Shown: piece by piece, positions 52,844 to 62,783 of the stretch
Layout: every line of letters begins with the position of its first letter
Position numbering within the stretch: the stretch's first letter is position 1
Assembly: GCF_900104115.1 (NCBI RefSeq)
Contig: NZ_FNJM01000002.1
Span: forward strand, 248,001-312,000
Direction: 5' to 3'
Source of the DNA: Clostridium gasigenes
Lineage (GTDB): Bacteria > Bacillota > Clostridia > Clostridiales > Clostridiaceae
Length of the DNA: 64,000 nt
Made by a program: the position numbers and the translations under genes
Notes under the pieces: generated by a model
What the model was told of the DNA's origin: nothing
The model's database searches: none
Seen by the model: only the letters and a program-made list of their open reading frames with translations

Positions 52844-54832
52844 TTAAATATTATTTTTTACTATATTTTTGTACCCTGAATAGGTTGTATAGAAATATCC
52901 TATATAAACTATAATAAATATTAAAGCTGTTATTAAAGCTGAAGATCTAATATCTATTGGATTAAAATTACTTATATAGTCATTAACTACTACAATTCCA
53001 ACTACAGAGTGAATTAATGCAAGAATAACTGGAAGACTAAAATATATCAAGGTTTGAATAAAAATTGTTTTGTCTATCATTTTTTTGTTTGCACCAAGTC
53101 TCTTTAAAGCTTTATATCTTTCTATGCTATCACTGGCTTCTGATAATTGTTGAAGAGCTAATACAGCCATACTAGTTATTAAAAATACGATGCCTAAATA
53201 TATTCCGATAAACAGTATTGTAGTTGAGGCTCCCTTATATCGAGAATAAACACCATCCTTTGAATAAGCATCTATATCTTTAACGTTTAAGATTTTATGC
53301 TTGCCATTAATTGAATTTTCATTAATTTCCTCGTATTTTTTATTGTTTTCTTCCCTATTATTATCAGAATACATTATATTAAGTACTGATTTATAAATTT
53401 TATAATCAGATAAAAACTTATCATTTATAACAATTGTGCAATAAGTATTCGCGCTAGAGGAAGTTTGAAGATTTTCTTCTATAGCCTTATCATTTTTCAC
53501 CAAGTATTCTTTTCCTTTAATATTAACTTCATTGCTAATTTTTAATTTTTCATTAATTGGCTCAACTAACTTGTTATAATTTGATAAAAGTAAAACCTCA
53601 TCCTTATTTAAATTTATCTCTTTTTCACCCTTCAATTCCAAGATTTTGTTATAATCAGATATCTTTATAAAGGTGCCCCCCCAACCTTCCAAAGTTTCAT
53701 CTTCAGTTGTAAATAAGTCCTTCAGTTTTATTCCTACAACATATTCATTGTAAGTTGCATATGTTTCATTTCCACTTATTTTAAAATCAATTTTATTAAG
53801 TATATCTTCTATATTTTTGTTTTCATCATTAGCAGATAATATTATACTAGCATCAAAGGGTGTTGTTTTTTCGAGTCCTGCTTCTGAATCTTTTTTAAAG
53901 CTTATGCCTATAGATAATACCACTATTGTGATGAATAGCATTATAGAGATTAAAGCCATTGATAAGAAATTTGTATTAACTTTACTATTTATTTGTTTTA
54001 ATACAAATATGTTTAGCCCTTTAAAATAAACTTTTTTATTCTTATTTACTACATATAATATAAATCCAGATAAACTAAAGAAGAATACTATTGTACATAT
54101 TATTGCAACAGCAATTGATAATTTAAACATAGGTTCTCTTAAATCTAGACCTATCTCTAGTATGGATTTATATGCAAAGCCAAGTGATATTACACATAAA
54201 ATAAATGACAATAAATATATAAATGGACTTTTAAATTTTATATTTTCGCCTTTTCTACCTGCTGTTAATAAATCAATTATATTATATTTAGAAATAACAA
54301 ATACATTAAATATCATAACAAGTAAAAACATTATTCCAAAGTACAATATAGTCTTCCCTATAGCACTTGTTGAAACAGCAAATCTATATTCATCCATTCC
54401 AACATCAAATAACTTTAAGGTAAAAGTAGATAATCCCTGTGATACTCCAATTCCTAATATAAGACCAGCAACTAAAGATATAGCTCCCACTATAGATGTT
54501 TCTGTTACTAAAATTCTAGATATTTTTCTTTTTCCCATACCTAAAATCATATATATTCCTAATTCTTTTTTACGTTTTTTTATTAGAAAATTATTTGCAT
54601 ATAATATTAAACCGCCTAATATTATAGATACAAGTAATGAGACTCCAGACATGAAGTCAATTAATCTAGATATATATTCTGCATCTAAAGAGTTTATTTC
54701 AGCAAGAGCCTTTTGTGAATCTATTGAGTTAAAGCTATAAAATATACAAACAGCTAATATTAGTGTTAAGAAATATATAGTATAATCCTTATAACTCTTT
54801 TTTATATTCACCGCTGCTATCTTAAAATACAT
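52844..54832 (-). CDS. BceB-like ABC transporter permease
   Basis: 662 residues from the ATG at 54832, behind GGAGGTGA. Ten membrane segments in the FtsX/MacB pattern, with a large extracellular domain of about 200 residues between segments seven and eight (about 310-520), the usual drug-binding or sensing part of BceB. The C-terminal FtsX motif (ALQQLSEASDSIERYKALKR) is intact. The 5' end overlaps the ATPase gene by 11 nt. It confers resistance to or senses cell-wall-active peptides together with the kinase. Confidence 0.9.
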   Translation of the reverse strand: MYFKIAAVNIKKSYKDYTIYFLTLILAVCIFYSFNSIDSQKALAEINSLDAEYISRLIDFMSGVSLLVSIILGGLILYANNFLIKKRKKELGIYMILGMGKRKISRILVTETSIVGAISLVAGLILGIGVSQGLSTFTLKLFDVGMDEYRFAVSTSAIGKTILYFGIMFLLVMIFNVFVISKYNIIDLLTAGRKGENIKFKSPFIYLLSFILCVISLGFAYKSILEIGLDLREPMFKLSIAVAIICTIVFFFSLSGFILYVVNKNKKVYFKGLNIFVLKQINSKVNTNFLSMALISIMLFITIVVLSIGISFKKDSEAGLEKTTPFDASIILSANDENKNIEDILNKIDFKISGNETYATYNEYVVGIKLKDLFTTEDETLEGWGGTFIKISDYNKILELKGEKEINLNKDEVLLLSNYNKLVEPINEKLKISNEVNIKGKEYLVKNDKAIEENLQTSSSANTYCTIVINDKFLSDYKIYKSVLNIMYSDNNREENNKKYEEINENSINGKHKILNVKDIDAYSKDGVYSRYKGASTTILFIGIYLGIVFLITSMAVLALQQLSEASDSIERYKALKRLGANKKMIDKTIFIQTLIYFSLPVILALIHSVVGIVVVNDYISNFNPIDIRSSALITALIFIIVYIGYFYTTYSGYKNIVKNNI

Positions 54833-55589
54833 TGTTATCATCACCTCCAAGAAGAGATATAACTTCTATAATTTTATTAAAGAATTCTTTTCTTGTATCA
54901 TTTCCTCTTACTAACTCACTAAAGATTTTTCCATCTTTAATAAAAAGTATTCTATGAGCATAGCTTGCCGTAAAGGGATCATGAGTAACCATAAGTATTG
55001 TAGTGTTTAACTCCTTGTTTAGACTTTCAAATCTTTCAAGTAATAATCTAGCTGATTTTGAATCTAATGCCCCTGTTGGTTCATCAGCAAGTACTAAAGA
55101 TGGATTAGTTACTATTGCTCTTGCCGATCCAACCCTTTGCTTTTCTCCGCCTGACATTTGGCAGGGATATTTTTCTAATACTTCTTCAATTTCTAAATAC
55201 TTTGATACTGCTCTTATTTGACCATCTATTTCTGAACTCTTCTCACCTTTTATTGTTAATGCTAAAGCAATATTCTCATAAGCTGTAAGAGTATCTAATA
55301 AGTTAAAATCTTGGAATATGAAACCTAACTCATTTTGTCTAAACTTATCTAACTCTTTTGATTTTAACCTAGTAATATCCTTATTATTTATTTCTATTTT
55401 ACCTGTGGTAACATTATCAATAGTTGATATACAGTTAAGTAATGTAGTTTTACCACTTCCAGAAGGTCCCATTATCCCAAGGAACTCCCCTTCATCTACC
55501 TTAAAACTGATATTATCTATAGCCTTTGTTACATTATCTTTATTACCATAATACTTTTCAATTCTTTCTACACTTAATATGCTTTTCAT
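54822..55589 (-). CDS. BceA-like ABC transporter ATPase
   Basis: 255 residues. Walker A LGIMGPSGSGKTTLLNC, signature CQMSGGEKQRVGSARAI and Walker B LVLADEPTGALDSKSA are complete. A C-terminal extension follows the usual MacB-type core. First gene of the bceABRS-like operon, behind GGGGGAGAG. It powers the BceB-like permease. Confidence 0.9.
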   Translation of the reverse strand: MKSILSVERIEKYYGNKDNVTKAIDNISFKVDEGEFLGIMGPSGSGKTTLLNCISTIDNVTTGKIEINNKDITRLKSKELDKFRQNELGFIFQDFNLLDTLTAYENIALALTIKGEKSSEIDGQIRAVSKYLEIEEVLEKYPCQMSGGEKQRVGSARAIVTNPSLVLADEPTGALDSKSARLLLERFESLNKELNTTILMVTHDPFTASYAHRILFIKDGKIFSELVRGNDTRKEFFNKIIEVISLLGGDDNNVF

Positions 55590-55956
55590 TTCTAACTCTC
55601 CCCTTTTTCTTTATTTAAACTAGTACTTTATAACGTCATCTCATGCAACTTATTTTATATCATTCTATTTTTTGTATCAATTTAACTATATTTCATTAAC
55701 ATTACATTTTCGTTATGTTAATATAAATTTAATTATTTAAATACCAACAAAAAAACCTCGACTAATTAATTAGCCGAGAGTTTTTAATTTTTATGCAGTT
55801 CTTGATAGAAATGCTCCATAGGAAACTAGGTATCTTTAATTATGATTTTTTAACTGGATAGATTTTTACTTGTCTTAACAAATCTGTTATTCCTAATTCT
55901 TTATCATAAATAAACATGAGGTTTGTAAGTATCTCTTGAGTTATCTAAATATTACT
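55590..55956. other. Leader of the Bce-like operon and facing terminator
   Basis: Contains the leader of the ATPase gene (55590-55745) and a hairpin. Beyond the terminator up to 55956 no gene was recognised. Confidence 0.5.
55748..55785 (-). terminator. Terminator downstream of the sugar dehydrogenase-like gene
   Basis: CTCGACTAATT and AATTAGCCGAG pair with one mismatch, flanked by A7 and T5 runs, so it can act in both directions. It lies about 170 nt after the stop codon. Confidence 0.7.
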
Positions 55957-57057
55957 TTATTTTGGAGTGATCCGAATAATTTTATCATCAGCTATATCAG
56001 GATTCCCTCTGCCATCCCTATTACTTGTTGTCAGGTAAATCGAACCATCTTTATCCTGAATAACCTCCCGCAAGCGTCCATACTGATTCTTAAACCAGGA
56101 CTCTACATTCTTCACTATCATTCCATTTCCATTAAAGGATATAGCCAGTAGTTGCTGTCCACGCAAATTTGCAACAAGTAATTTCCCTTCCCACGGACCT
56201 TGATTTACGAAGGCAATACCAGAGGGCGCCCATGTATCTTCTCCGCTGTGTATTAATGGCTTTTGTATTATAACTTCCGTGGAATCTTCACTACCTTGAA
56301 CCATAGGCCATCCATAATTAGCTCCTTGTTTTATTATGTTTATCTCATCATGGGCTGATTGTCCATGCTCTGATGCATACAAGACATTTTTTGAATTCCA
56401 CGCTAACCCTTGGGGATTTCTATGACCTAAGCTATAAACAGGCGAATTGATAATTGGATTATCTTGCGGAACCCTGCCATCTAATTCTATTCGCAGTATT
56501 TTTCCAGCTGTACTTGTGGGATCTTGTGCCAATGCAGGATTCCCTGCATCTCCCGTTGTTATATATAATCTCTTATCAGGTCCTATCTTTATCCTTCCTC
56601 CGTTGTGAATTTGTCCACCTGGGATTTTATCCAGAAGAACTCTGTCAATTGATGCCCTATTATTGTTTTCAACTAATCTGACAACGCGATTATAAGCTCT
56701 GCCGCCTTCCAAGTATGAATGCATAACATACATATAATGATTTTCTGAATAATTTGGATCAAGGACAATACCCATTAAACCACCTTCCCCTTGACTTACA
56801 AAAGGTGCAGGAAATGTGATTAGCGGCTGTGGAAGAAGTTTACCATCTTCAATAATTCTAATCGATCCAGACCTCTCCGTAACATATAGTTTCCCCTCAT
56901 CGCTTATGGCAATAGCCCAAGGTACATATAAGTTTTCAGCTATAACTTTAATTTCGTAAGGAAATTGTCTTGATGCAATTGTTTTTTCTTTTACATTAAC
57001 TGCATCACGACTATTAAATACTCTATTAACAAGAAAATTATAAACCATTTTGTTCAT
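55957..57057 (-). CDS. PQQ-type soluble aldose sugar dehydrogenase-like beta-propeller
   Basis: 366 residues from the ATG at 57057, behind GGAGGG. The six-bladed propeller of the GDH/HHIP/YliI family is clear: YVPWAIAISDEGKLYVTERS, QGEGGLMGIVLDPNY, QIHNGGRIKIGPDKRLYITT, YSLGHRNPQGLAWNS and YASEHGQSAHDEIN. No signal peptide is evident, unlike most family members. Whether it binds PQQ is unknown, since clostridia rarely make PQQ. Isolated gene. Confidence 0.8.
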   Translation of the reverse strand: MNKMVYNFLVNRVFNSRDAVNVKEKTIASRQFPYEIKVIAENLYVPWAIAISDEGKLYVTERSGSIRIIEDGKLLPQPLITFPAPFVSQGEGGLMGIVLDPNYSENHYMYVMHSYLEGGRAYNRVVRLVENNNRASIDRVLLDKIPGGQIHNGGRIKIGPDKRLYITTGDAGNPALAQDPTSTAGKILRIELDGRVPQDNPIINSPVYSLGHRNPQGLAWNSKNVLYASEHGQSAHDEINIIKQGANYGWPMVQGSEDSTEVIIQKPLIHSGEDTWAPSGIAFVNQGPWEGKLLVANLRGQQLLAISFNGNGMIVKNVESWFKNQYGRLREVIQDKDGSIYLTTSNRDGRGNPDIADDKIIRITPK

Positions 57058-57646
57058 ACAGTCGCCCTCCAAACTTAAATGAATGTACAATTTAATAAAA
57101 AAATTGTAACTTTAAATTATTAATTTTATTATTTTTCTAATTTCCATACTATTCATTTATTAGGATAACAGTACCATCTTAGTCAATAAATCCTAATAAA
57201 AATAAGAAATTAAATTTGAACTTTATTTAATCTCTATCAAACTAATAAATAAATTTGTTTAAAAATTCTTTATCCTCTAAATTATCAATAACCAAATTAG
57301 GTTTTGCATTTGTATAAGTGAAGCTTCTTCTGCTGAAGTTAATTATCAAGATTATACATTTACTTCTATATCCTATTTTCACTTTCTAAATTTATTTCAC
57401 AATGCCCGTATAGTCCATTATTAAATGTTATGGTAACTCTATATTAAATAGAATAAATTTTAGGTTAACTTCTACATGCCTCTTCATTAATGGATAATAT
57501 ATATAATGCTAAAATTTTTCCTGTTCTTTATATCGAAAAAGCTACCACTGATTATTGCAGTAGTAGCTTATCATGCTTGTTTATATATATAATTACCTCA
57601 ATACTTTAAATGATAAATAAATAACTTTTTAGAACTCTTTCTGGTT
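57058..57646. other. Gene-free AT-rich stretch
   Basis: No open frame of substance. The only structure is the nuclease terminator at 57536-57570. Confidence 0.5.
57536..57570 (-). terminator. Terminator of the secreted nuclease gene
   Basis: AAGCTACCACTG pairs with CAGTAGTAGCTT with one mismatch; the minus strand ends in TTTTTC. It lies 77 nt after the stop. Confidence 0.75.
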
Positions 57647-58453
57647 TTAACCCCAAATTTGTCTTGCCCATTCTGGATGATCAATAAAAGGATTCCTGTT
57701 GTGCTGATATTTATTGTATATTATATCATTTCTGTTTCTTTCAAAGTCATCAACAGGATCTTGGGCATTCCATTGAAGCAATGTGCTTAACTTTCCAAAG
57801 TATGGGGCAGATCCATTATTAACTTTATTGTTCAATTCTAAATCTATTTCCCCACTATCACCTTCATATCTTACAGCCATGTAGAATAGCATTCTAGCTA
57901 CATCACCTTTTACACTATCTCTTGGCTCCCATGAATCACTATCATATTTACATAAAGTAGCTTCACGGTCTGCAACTCCACCATTATCAAAATCTAAATT
58001 CCCTCTTGTACTATTTACAGATACATCCGTAGGTCTTAAGTGATGTATATCTGTTCCTGGACCTGCTTTAGTTCCAAAATCACCATGTGACTTTGCCCAC
58101 ACATGCTCTCTATTCCAATTATTCACACCTGATCCTTTTGTACTTTTTCCTTGTGAACGGCCTGTATATAATAATATTACATTGTTTGAGTTATTAGGGT
58201 CTTCATCTGTATCCATCAATGCATTCCAAACAGCACTGTATGATAATTTTGTATTATCATCAATTATATTATGAAGTGTTGATTTTAAAGTTGTTCCTGT
58301 CTTTCCTATCGCTTCTGCATAATAGGTATTATCGTAGGAAGTTGTGCTTGATCCGGTTCCTGTTGCAGCATACGTTGCCGGTGGTATAAGAATAGATAAA
58401 ATTACAACTAAAATAAGCATAAACCTTTTACTTTTAAACTTTTTATTTTCCAA
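57647..58453 (-). CDS. Secreted endonuclease I family (Bsn-like) nuclease
   Basis: 268 residues from a TTG start. Signal peptide (RFMLILVVILSILIPPATYA with a cleavage after TYA-A) sends it out of the cell. Catalytic region NNWNREHVWAKSHGDFG, then DIHHLRPTDVSVNSTRGN, the beta-beta-metal nuclease site of endonuclease I. It degrades extracellular DNA or RNA. The ribosome site is an uninterrupted G8 run 6 nt before the start, and a 22-bp palindrome lies about 40 nt upstream; both suggest special control. Confidence 0.85.
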   Translation of the reverse strand: MENKKFKSKRFMLILVVILSILIPPATYAATGTGSSTTSYDNTYYAEAIGKTGTTLKSTLHNIIDDNTKLSYSAVWNALMDTDEDPNNSNNVILLYTGRSQGKSTKGSGVNNWNREHVWAKSHGDFGTKAGPGTDIHHLRPTDVSVNSTRGNLDFDNGGVADREATLCKYDSDSWEPRDSVKGDVARMLFYMAVRYEGDSGEIDLELNNKVNNGSAPYFGKLSTLLQWNAQDPVDDFERNRNDIIYNKYQHNRNPFIDHPEWARQIWG

Positions 58454-58459
58454 GATTAT

Positions 58460-58467
58460 CCCCCCCC
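58460..58467 (-). promoter_or_regulatory. G8 homopolymer as ribosome-binding site
   Basis: On the minus strand the sequence GGGGGGGGATAATC leads directly to the TTG start of the nuclease. Tracts of this kind slip during replication and could change translation. Confidence 0.5.
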
Positions 58468-58493
58468 AAAAAATATTTACTAATAGTTAAAAT

Positions 58494-58515
58494 ATATTCT
58501 AAGCGCTTAGAATAT
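58494..58515. promoter_or_regulatory. Perfect 22-bp palindrome upstream of the nuclease
   Basis: ATATTCTAAGC is mirrored base for base by GCTTAGAATAT with no loop, so it is a likely operator and not a hairpin terminator. It is 41 nt upstream of the start. Confidence 0.5.
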
Positions 58516-58784
58516 CCAAATTATACCATACAAGAATTAAAAAGACAACGTTTACAATTAATATTTTACTTACTATTAATATTTCTAACTATAAGTAACA
58601 CTTTATACATTCTTATAAAAATCATTAGCTAAATTAAAAAATCAACATCTCAGTTCCATGTGGTCAAATAGCCATTCTATCAGGCAAAAAACACCTTCCC
58701 TAAATACGTATTCTTACTCAATCTATTCCTTTAAGAATACCTGCCCTCTATTTTTTTGCAACCAATACATGAAACTCACATAAA
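58516..58784. other. Gene-free stretch
   Basis: AT-rich, no coding sequence or repeat recognised. Confidence 0.4.
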
Positions 58785-58823
58785 AAATCCACGTCCAATC
58801 TATCTCTAGATTGAATGTGGATT
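58785..58823. terminator. Terminator-like hairpin in front of repeat copy J
   Basis: AAATCCACGTCCAATCTA pairs with TAGATTGAATGTGGATTT with two mismatches. No gene precedes it closely on the plus strand, so it may be left from a lost gene. Confidence 0.5.
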
Positions 58824-58865
58824 TGACTGGTAGAGGTGAAGCGCACCTAACCCCTGTTTCACTAT

Positions 58866-58925
58866 CCAATTTTAGTAAAAACCTCCGTTACTTATGATAT
58901 GGTTCTCCGTAACTACTCTAAGTGC
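58866..58925. repeat. Dispersed palindromic repeat, copy J
   Basis: CCAATTTTAGTAAAAACCTC then CGTTACTTATGATATGGTTC and TCCGTAACTACTCTAAGTGC show the left arm, a diverged core and the right arm. Confidence 0.6.
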
Positions 58926-59093
58926 AAATAGTTTTCAAATTTATACCTCTATATCTTATCTACTATAACTTAGTTTTCGATGTTTAAAAATAGACCAAAG
59001 GATATATCTCTAAAGCTATAGATATATAGATAAAATCAATAATAATAGAGCAAACTATATCTGACAAAAATAGAAAAAGAAAAGAGTGGTACT

Positions 59094-59477
59094 ATGAGTA
59101 CAGATATAGAAAAAATATATACAGAAAAAATAGGGGTATTACCTATGGTTGCAGAATATTTGATGAAAATGAATTTTATAAATGCTATAGATACAATAGT
59201 TGAGCCGTTAAGAAGTAATACTAGACGTTTAAGCCATGGGCAAACAGCATTTATTGTTATATTATTTTTAATATGTCGCCCTCATTGTATGTACAAAGTT
59301 GAACAATGGGTAGCTGATACAAGTTACTTAAAGCTTTTAATCCCAGAAATAAAAGGAGAATACTTTACTAACGATAGAATAACCTATACACTTAAGGCTA
59401 TTTTTAATGCAAAAGTAAAAAATCTATTTAGTGCTCAAACAATAAATGTTATAAAAGCATTTAATCTTGATGTATAG
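59094..59477 (+). pseudogene. N-terminal fragment of an IS1634-type (DUF4277) transposase
   Basis: 127 codons remain: IGVLPMVAEYLMKMNFINAI, then RRLSHGQTAFIVILFLICRP and FTNDRITYTLKAIFNAK match the DUF4277 N-terminus of IS4-like IS1634 transposases (normally over 500 residues). The catalytic DDE domain is missing. The 100 nt after it hold nothing recognisable. Confidence 0.65.
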
Positions 59478-59584
59478 CTCTAATTATGTACTTCAAAAAT
59501 TTGAGGAAAGCACTAAACCGACTGATATATCACGATTAGTAGGAATTAGCAAAGGTCACTAATTTAAGGTGGAAAGGTAAGTAT

Positions 59585-59922
59585 AAAGATAGTGTTTTAT
59601 CTTCTATTCCATTAATTGCTCTTTGATGTTTTGGAATTATTTTAGGTTCAAATTCTCTATTTCTATCTCTTGGAATGCTAATTTAAACTGGTCCTAACTC
59701 TGATTTTACAGTTTTCTTTGAATATCCATTTCTACTATTATCATTAATCCTTTCGGTTGAATTATATTTACCATCCCCCAATGTTTCATCCATTTCAGCT
59801 TCTAACGATTCTTGCAATACATCTCTAAACATATCTTTTAAAGCCATTAAAAGATCATTCGGGTTAGTAAAATTTCGCTCCTTAATATATTCTCTTAATA
59901 ATTCTTTCGACATATTTGGCAT
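59585..59922 (-). pseudogene. N-terminal fragment of an IS256-type transposase
   Basis: Reads from an ATG at 59922 (AAGGAG): MPNMSKELLREYIKERNFTN, EAEMDETLGDGKYNSTERIN, YSKKTVKSELGPV, then an in-frame TAA at the position of a Glu, then ISIPRDRNREFEPKIIPKHQ and INGIEDK. It breaks off where the DDE domain should begin. TTTACACAAAATTCTTTACA at about 59991-60010 looks like the IS256-type terminal repeat. Confidence 0.8.
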
Positions 59923-60069
59923 AAAAAACTCCTTCTTGTAATAATTTATTATCTCAATTATTGACAAGAAGGAGTTCATTTTATTCAGTTTACACAAAAT
60001 TCTTTACAAGGCTTTATTCAAGTAAAAATGCACTATTATAGTTTTGTAAATATTTCTACCTAATTACTT

Positions 60070-61283
60070 TTATTCTACTATATTATAAACCTCTAACTTA
60101 TTTGTTGCATTATAACTTTCATCAGCTATACTTGATCTTACATAAAATGTTTTTCCACCATTTTCAAAGCCTACAAATGCTTTATGATGTCTTTCCTCTG
60201 TATTAGTAACTATGTTGGTTATATTTGTAATTTCTAACTTATCATTAATATCTGCAATATTTAAAGTATTATTTTGTTTTCCATCCTTTTCCATGGAATA
60301 TTTCAAACTACTTATAACAACTTTATCTTTATTTTCATTGATATGAAATTCAAAGAATGTCTCACTATCTACATCTACAATTTTTGTAAGCTTCTTGTTA
60401 TCTATATCATAATTCCAAATTCCATTTTTACCTTCTGCTAAGCCTGAAAATAGTATTCTACCATTTTCACAAAGCATTTCTCCCCTAGTATCAATTTTAA
60501 TACCATCATCTTCTGATAATATCTTAGTGAATTTATTGTTTTCAATATATCCTATAGTATTTTTTGTAGTACTTTTTTTAGACATATCGAACTTATCTCC
60601 TTCTATGTACTCATAGTTAACATAAATTCTATCGCCATCTATTCCTAATATTTGTCTTAAATCCCCATCTCTATCATTAGCTATTAATTCATTTGGAATA
60701 ACATAATATTTTTCATTTGGGATATCTATTACCGCTGATTTTGGATCTTCCCTACTTCCAAAGTCTGCTACATCTATAGTTCCATTTCTATAGGAACTAT
60801 GAGTGTCCAGTACATTACCTTGTTCTTTAATTAATTTAGTATATCCAGCTAATTCCTCTAATTCCCCATCCGTATTAACATTGTATACTTTATTATCGTT
60901 TTTTATCTTAGTTGAGTACAGTCCATAATAAGAGTTGTCTGTATATATTTTCCCATCAAGATTTTTACTAGTCCAATTTACTTTATTATTGCTATCTAAT
61001 TTACCAACTCTTACTTCACTAATAGCATCCCCTGGATATTGATAAATAAGTTGAATAACATTTTCCTTTACACCAAGCATCCAATAAATAGTTCCTGGAT
61101 CTATGGCTTCTGTTTCTGCAACCATTTTAATTTGAAAACCCCCATTTTTTTTGTCTTTTGTATTGTCATCAATAATAATTTCTTCTGTTCCCAATACTAC
61201 ATTTCCACTGTTTCCCTTTGAACATCCAATTGGTATTATTGTTGTTACTATAACAATTAATAATACTAAATATTTTTTTTCAT
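60070..61283 (-). pseudogene. Putative lipoprotein of unknown function with frameshifted signal peptide
   Basis: A long frame (start codon candidates from 61194) encodes about 370 residues of beta-rich, propeller-like repeats (GIWNYDIDNKKLTKIVDVDS, KTFYVRSSIADESYN). Upstream, GGAGGAG leads into an ATG at 61283 followed by A8. Read with A9 this gives a classical lipoprotein signal (YLVLLIVIVTTIIPIGCSKG) fused to the rest; as present, the frame stops at the sixth codon. So the lipobox is lost by a one-base slip. It precedes a sensor kinase operon on the same strand and is probably its partner. Function unknown. Confidence 0.65.
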
Positions 61284-61343
61284 ATTAACTCCTCCAATCA
61301 CTTTATATACTTAGTATAATAATTAGTTGTTGCTCTAATAATA

Positions 61344-62783
61344 TTAAGATGTTTCCAAAATGTTAACATTTGTAAATTTGACAATGAATTTCGATTTAGT
61401 TCCATCTACCTCTACTTCTATTGTAGCATTATGCGCTTCTACAATATTTTTACAAATATACAAACCTAATCCATGAGAATTTTTCTTATTTTCACTAGTA
61501 CCATCACCCTTAACAAAGGGTTCAAATATACTTTCCTTTTTCTCAATTGGAATAACCTTTCCTTGTGATGAAATTGAAAAAATTGTATGTTCATTAATAT
61601 TTTTTAATTTAATCACTATTTTACTATTATTATTTGAATACTTTACTGCGTTTTCTACTAAGTTATTCACTAATATATATAAATATTGTTTATTGCCCTT
61701 TACACTAATATCATTAGTTTCATTAATTATTTCTAATGATTTTTCCTTTATACTTATTAACTTAGCTTGGACTATATCATTTAAAATAAATTTCAAATTA
61801 ACATTTGCATAGGAATAATCTTCCAAATCACTTATTTGCTTTGAAATATCTAAAAGTGTACCTACTAACTCATTCATTCTTTTACACTCAAAAATAATTC
61901 TTTTTATAGCAATAACTTTAAACTCCTCATCCTGAAAGTTATCCTCACTTAATATTTGTGCATATCCTGAAATACTAGTAATTGGTGATTTTAATTCATG
62001 AGTTATATTTCTAAATATATTTTTTTCTTGTTCATCCTTCATTTTCAACTTTTCACTCATTAAATTAAAAGAGTCTACTAAAACTCCTACTTCATCATTT
62101 GAAGTAATATTAATTTTTGAAGGATAACTACCTTTTCCTACTTCTGAAACTTTATTCTTAAGAAGTATTAAAGGATTAACTATCTTTGATGATAAAAAAT
62201 ATATAGAAATTAATATAATTAAGAAAAGTCCAGTAAAAATATAATTAACTAACTCATTGATATTTTTATTTCTTATATAGTCCTTTTCATAACTATTGGT
62301 TAACATTATAACTCCTATAGCCTGATTATTTTTACCATATATTAAATGACTTACTTTTCCAATAATACTATTAGGTCTTCTTTCAATATCTATAATAGCC
62401 TTATTATCTTTAACTATATTTAAAGTTTCTTCTGATATCCCATATATATTTAGATCTATTTCTTTTTCATTAATTGCTCCTTTTAATAATAACTTACCAT
62501 TTAAGTCATATAAAGCGCCTTGGCAATAAGCTCTATTTAAAATAAAGTTAATTACATTATTATTTAAATCACTTACTGTCATTTCATTTTTATTAATATT
62601 ATTAATGGCTAAATAATCATTTAAGCTGCTAAGTGAAACCTCATAGTTTTTCTTCATATCATTTGTAATATACTCTTTAAAATTCTTATAAAAAAATTTG
62701 GTTAATATTATATTGGATATAATTATGAATACAATGAAAATTAGGGATAATACTACTCCATATTTACGTCTTATTGTTAACAT
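61344..62783 (-). CDS. Sensor histidine kinase with HAMP domain
   Basis: 479 residues. Two membrane segments (about 10-30 and 168-188) around a sensor domain of about 135 residues; HAMP (SSKIVNPLILLKNKVSEVGK) ; H box FRNITHELKSPITSISGYAQ; N box LVNNLVENAVKYSNNNS; G box HGLGLYICKNIVEAHN. It overlaps the response regulator by 20 nt. The lipoprotein gene 60 nt downstream may belong to the same transcription unit and take part in sensing. Confidence 0.9.
   Translation of the reverse strand: MLTIRRKYGVVLSLIFIVFIIISNIILTKFFYKNFKEYITNDMKKNYEVSLSSLNDYLAINNINKNEMTVSDLNNNVINFILNRAYCQGALYDLNGKLLLKGAINEKEIDLNIYGISEETLNIVKDNKAIIDIERRPNSIIGKVSHLIYGKNNQAIGVIMLTNSYEKDYIRNKNINELVNYIFTGLFLIILISIYFLSSKIVNPLILLKNKVSEVGKGSYPSKINITSNDEVGVLVDSFNLMSEKLKMKDEQEKNIFRNITHELKSPITSISGYAQILSEDNFQDEEFKVIAIKRIIFECKRMNELVGTLLDISKQISDLEDYSYANVNLKFILNDIVQAKLISIKEKSLEIINETNDISVKGNKQYLYILVNNLVENAVKYSNNNSKIVIKLKNINEHTIFSISSQGKVIPIEKKESIFEPFVKGDGTSENKKNSHGLGLYICKNIVEAHNATIEVEVDGTKSKFIVKFTNVNILETS

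Noticed and set aside
1909..58925. The dispersed repeat as a CRISPR array
   Set aside because: Copies are scattered over 57 kb, not clustered with regular spacers, and no cas genes are present.
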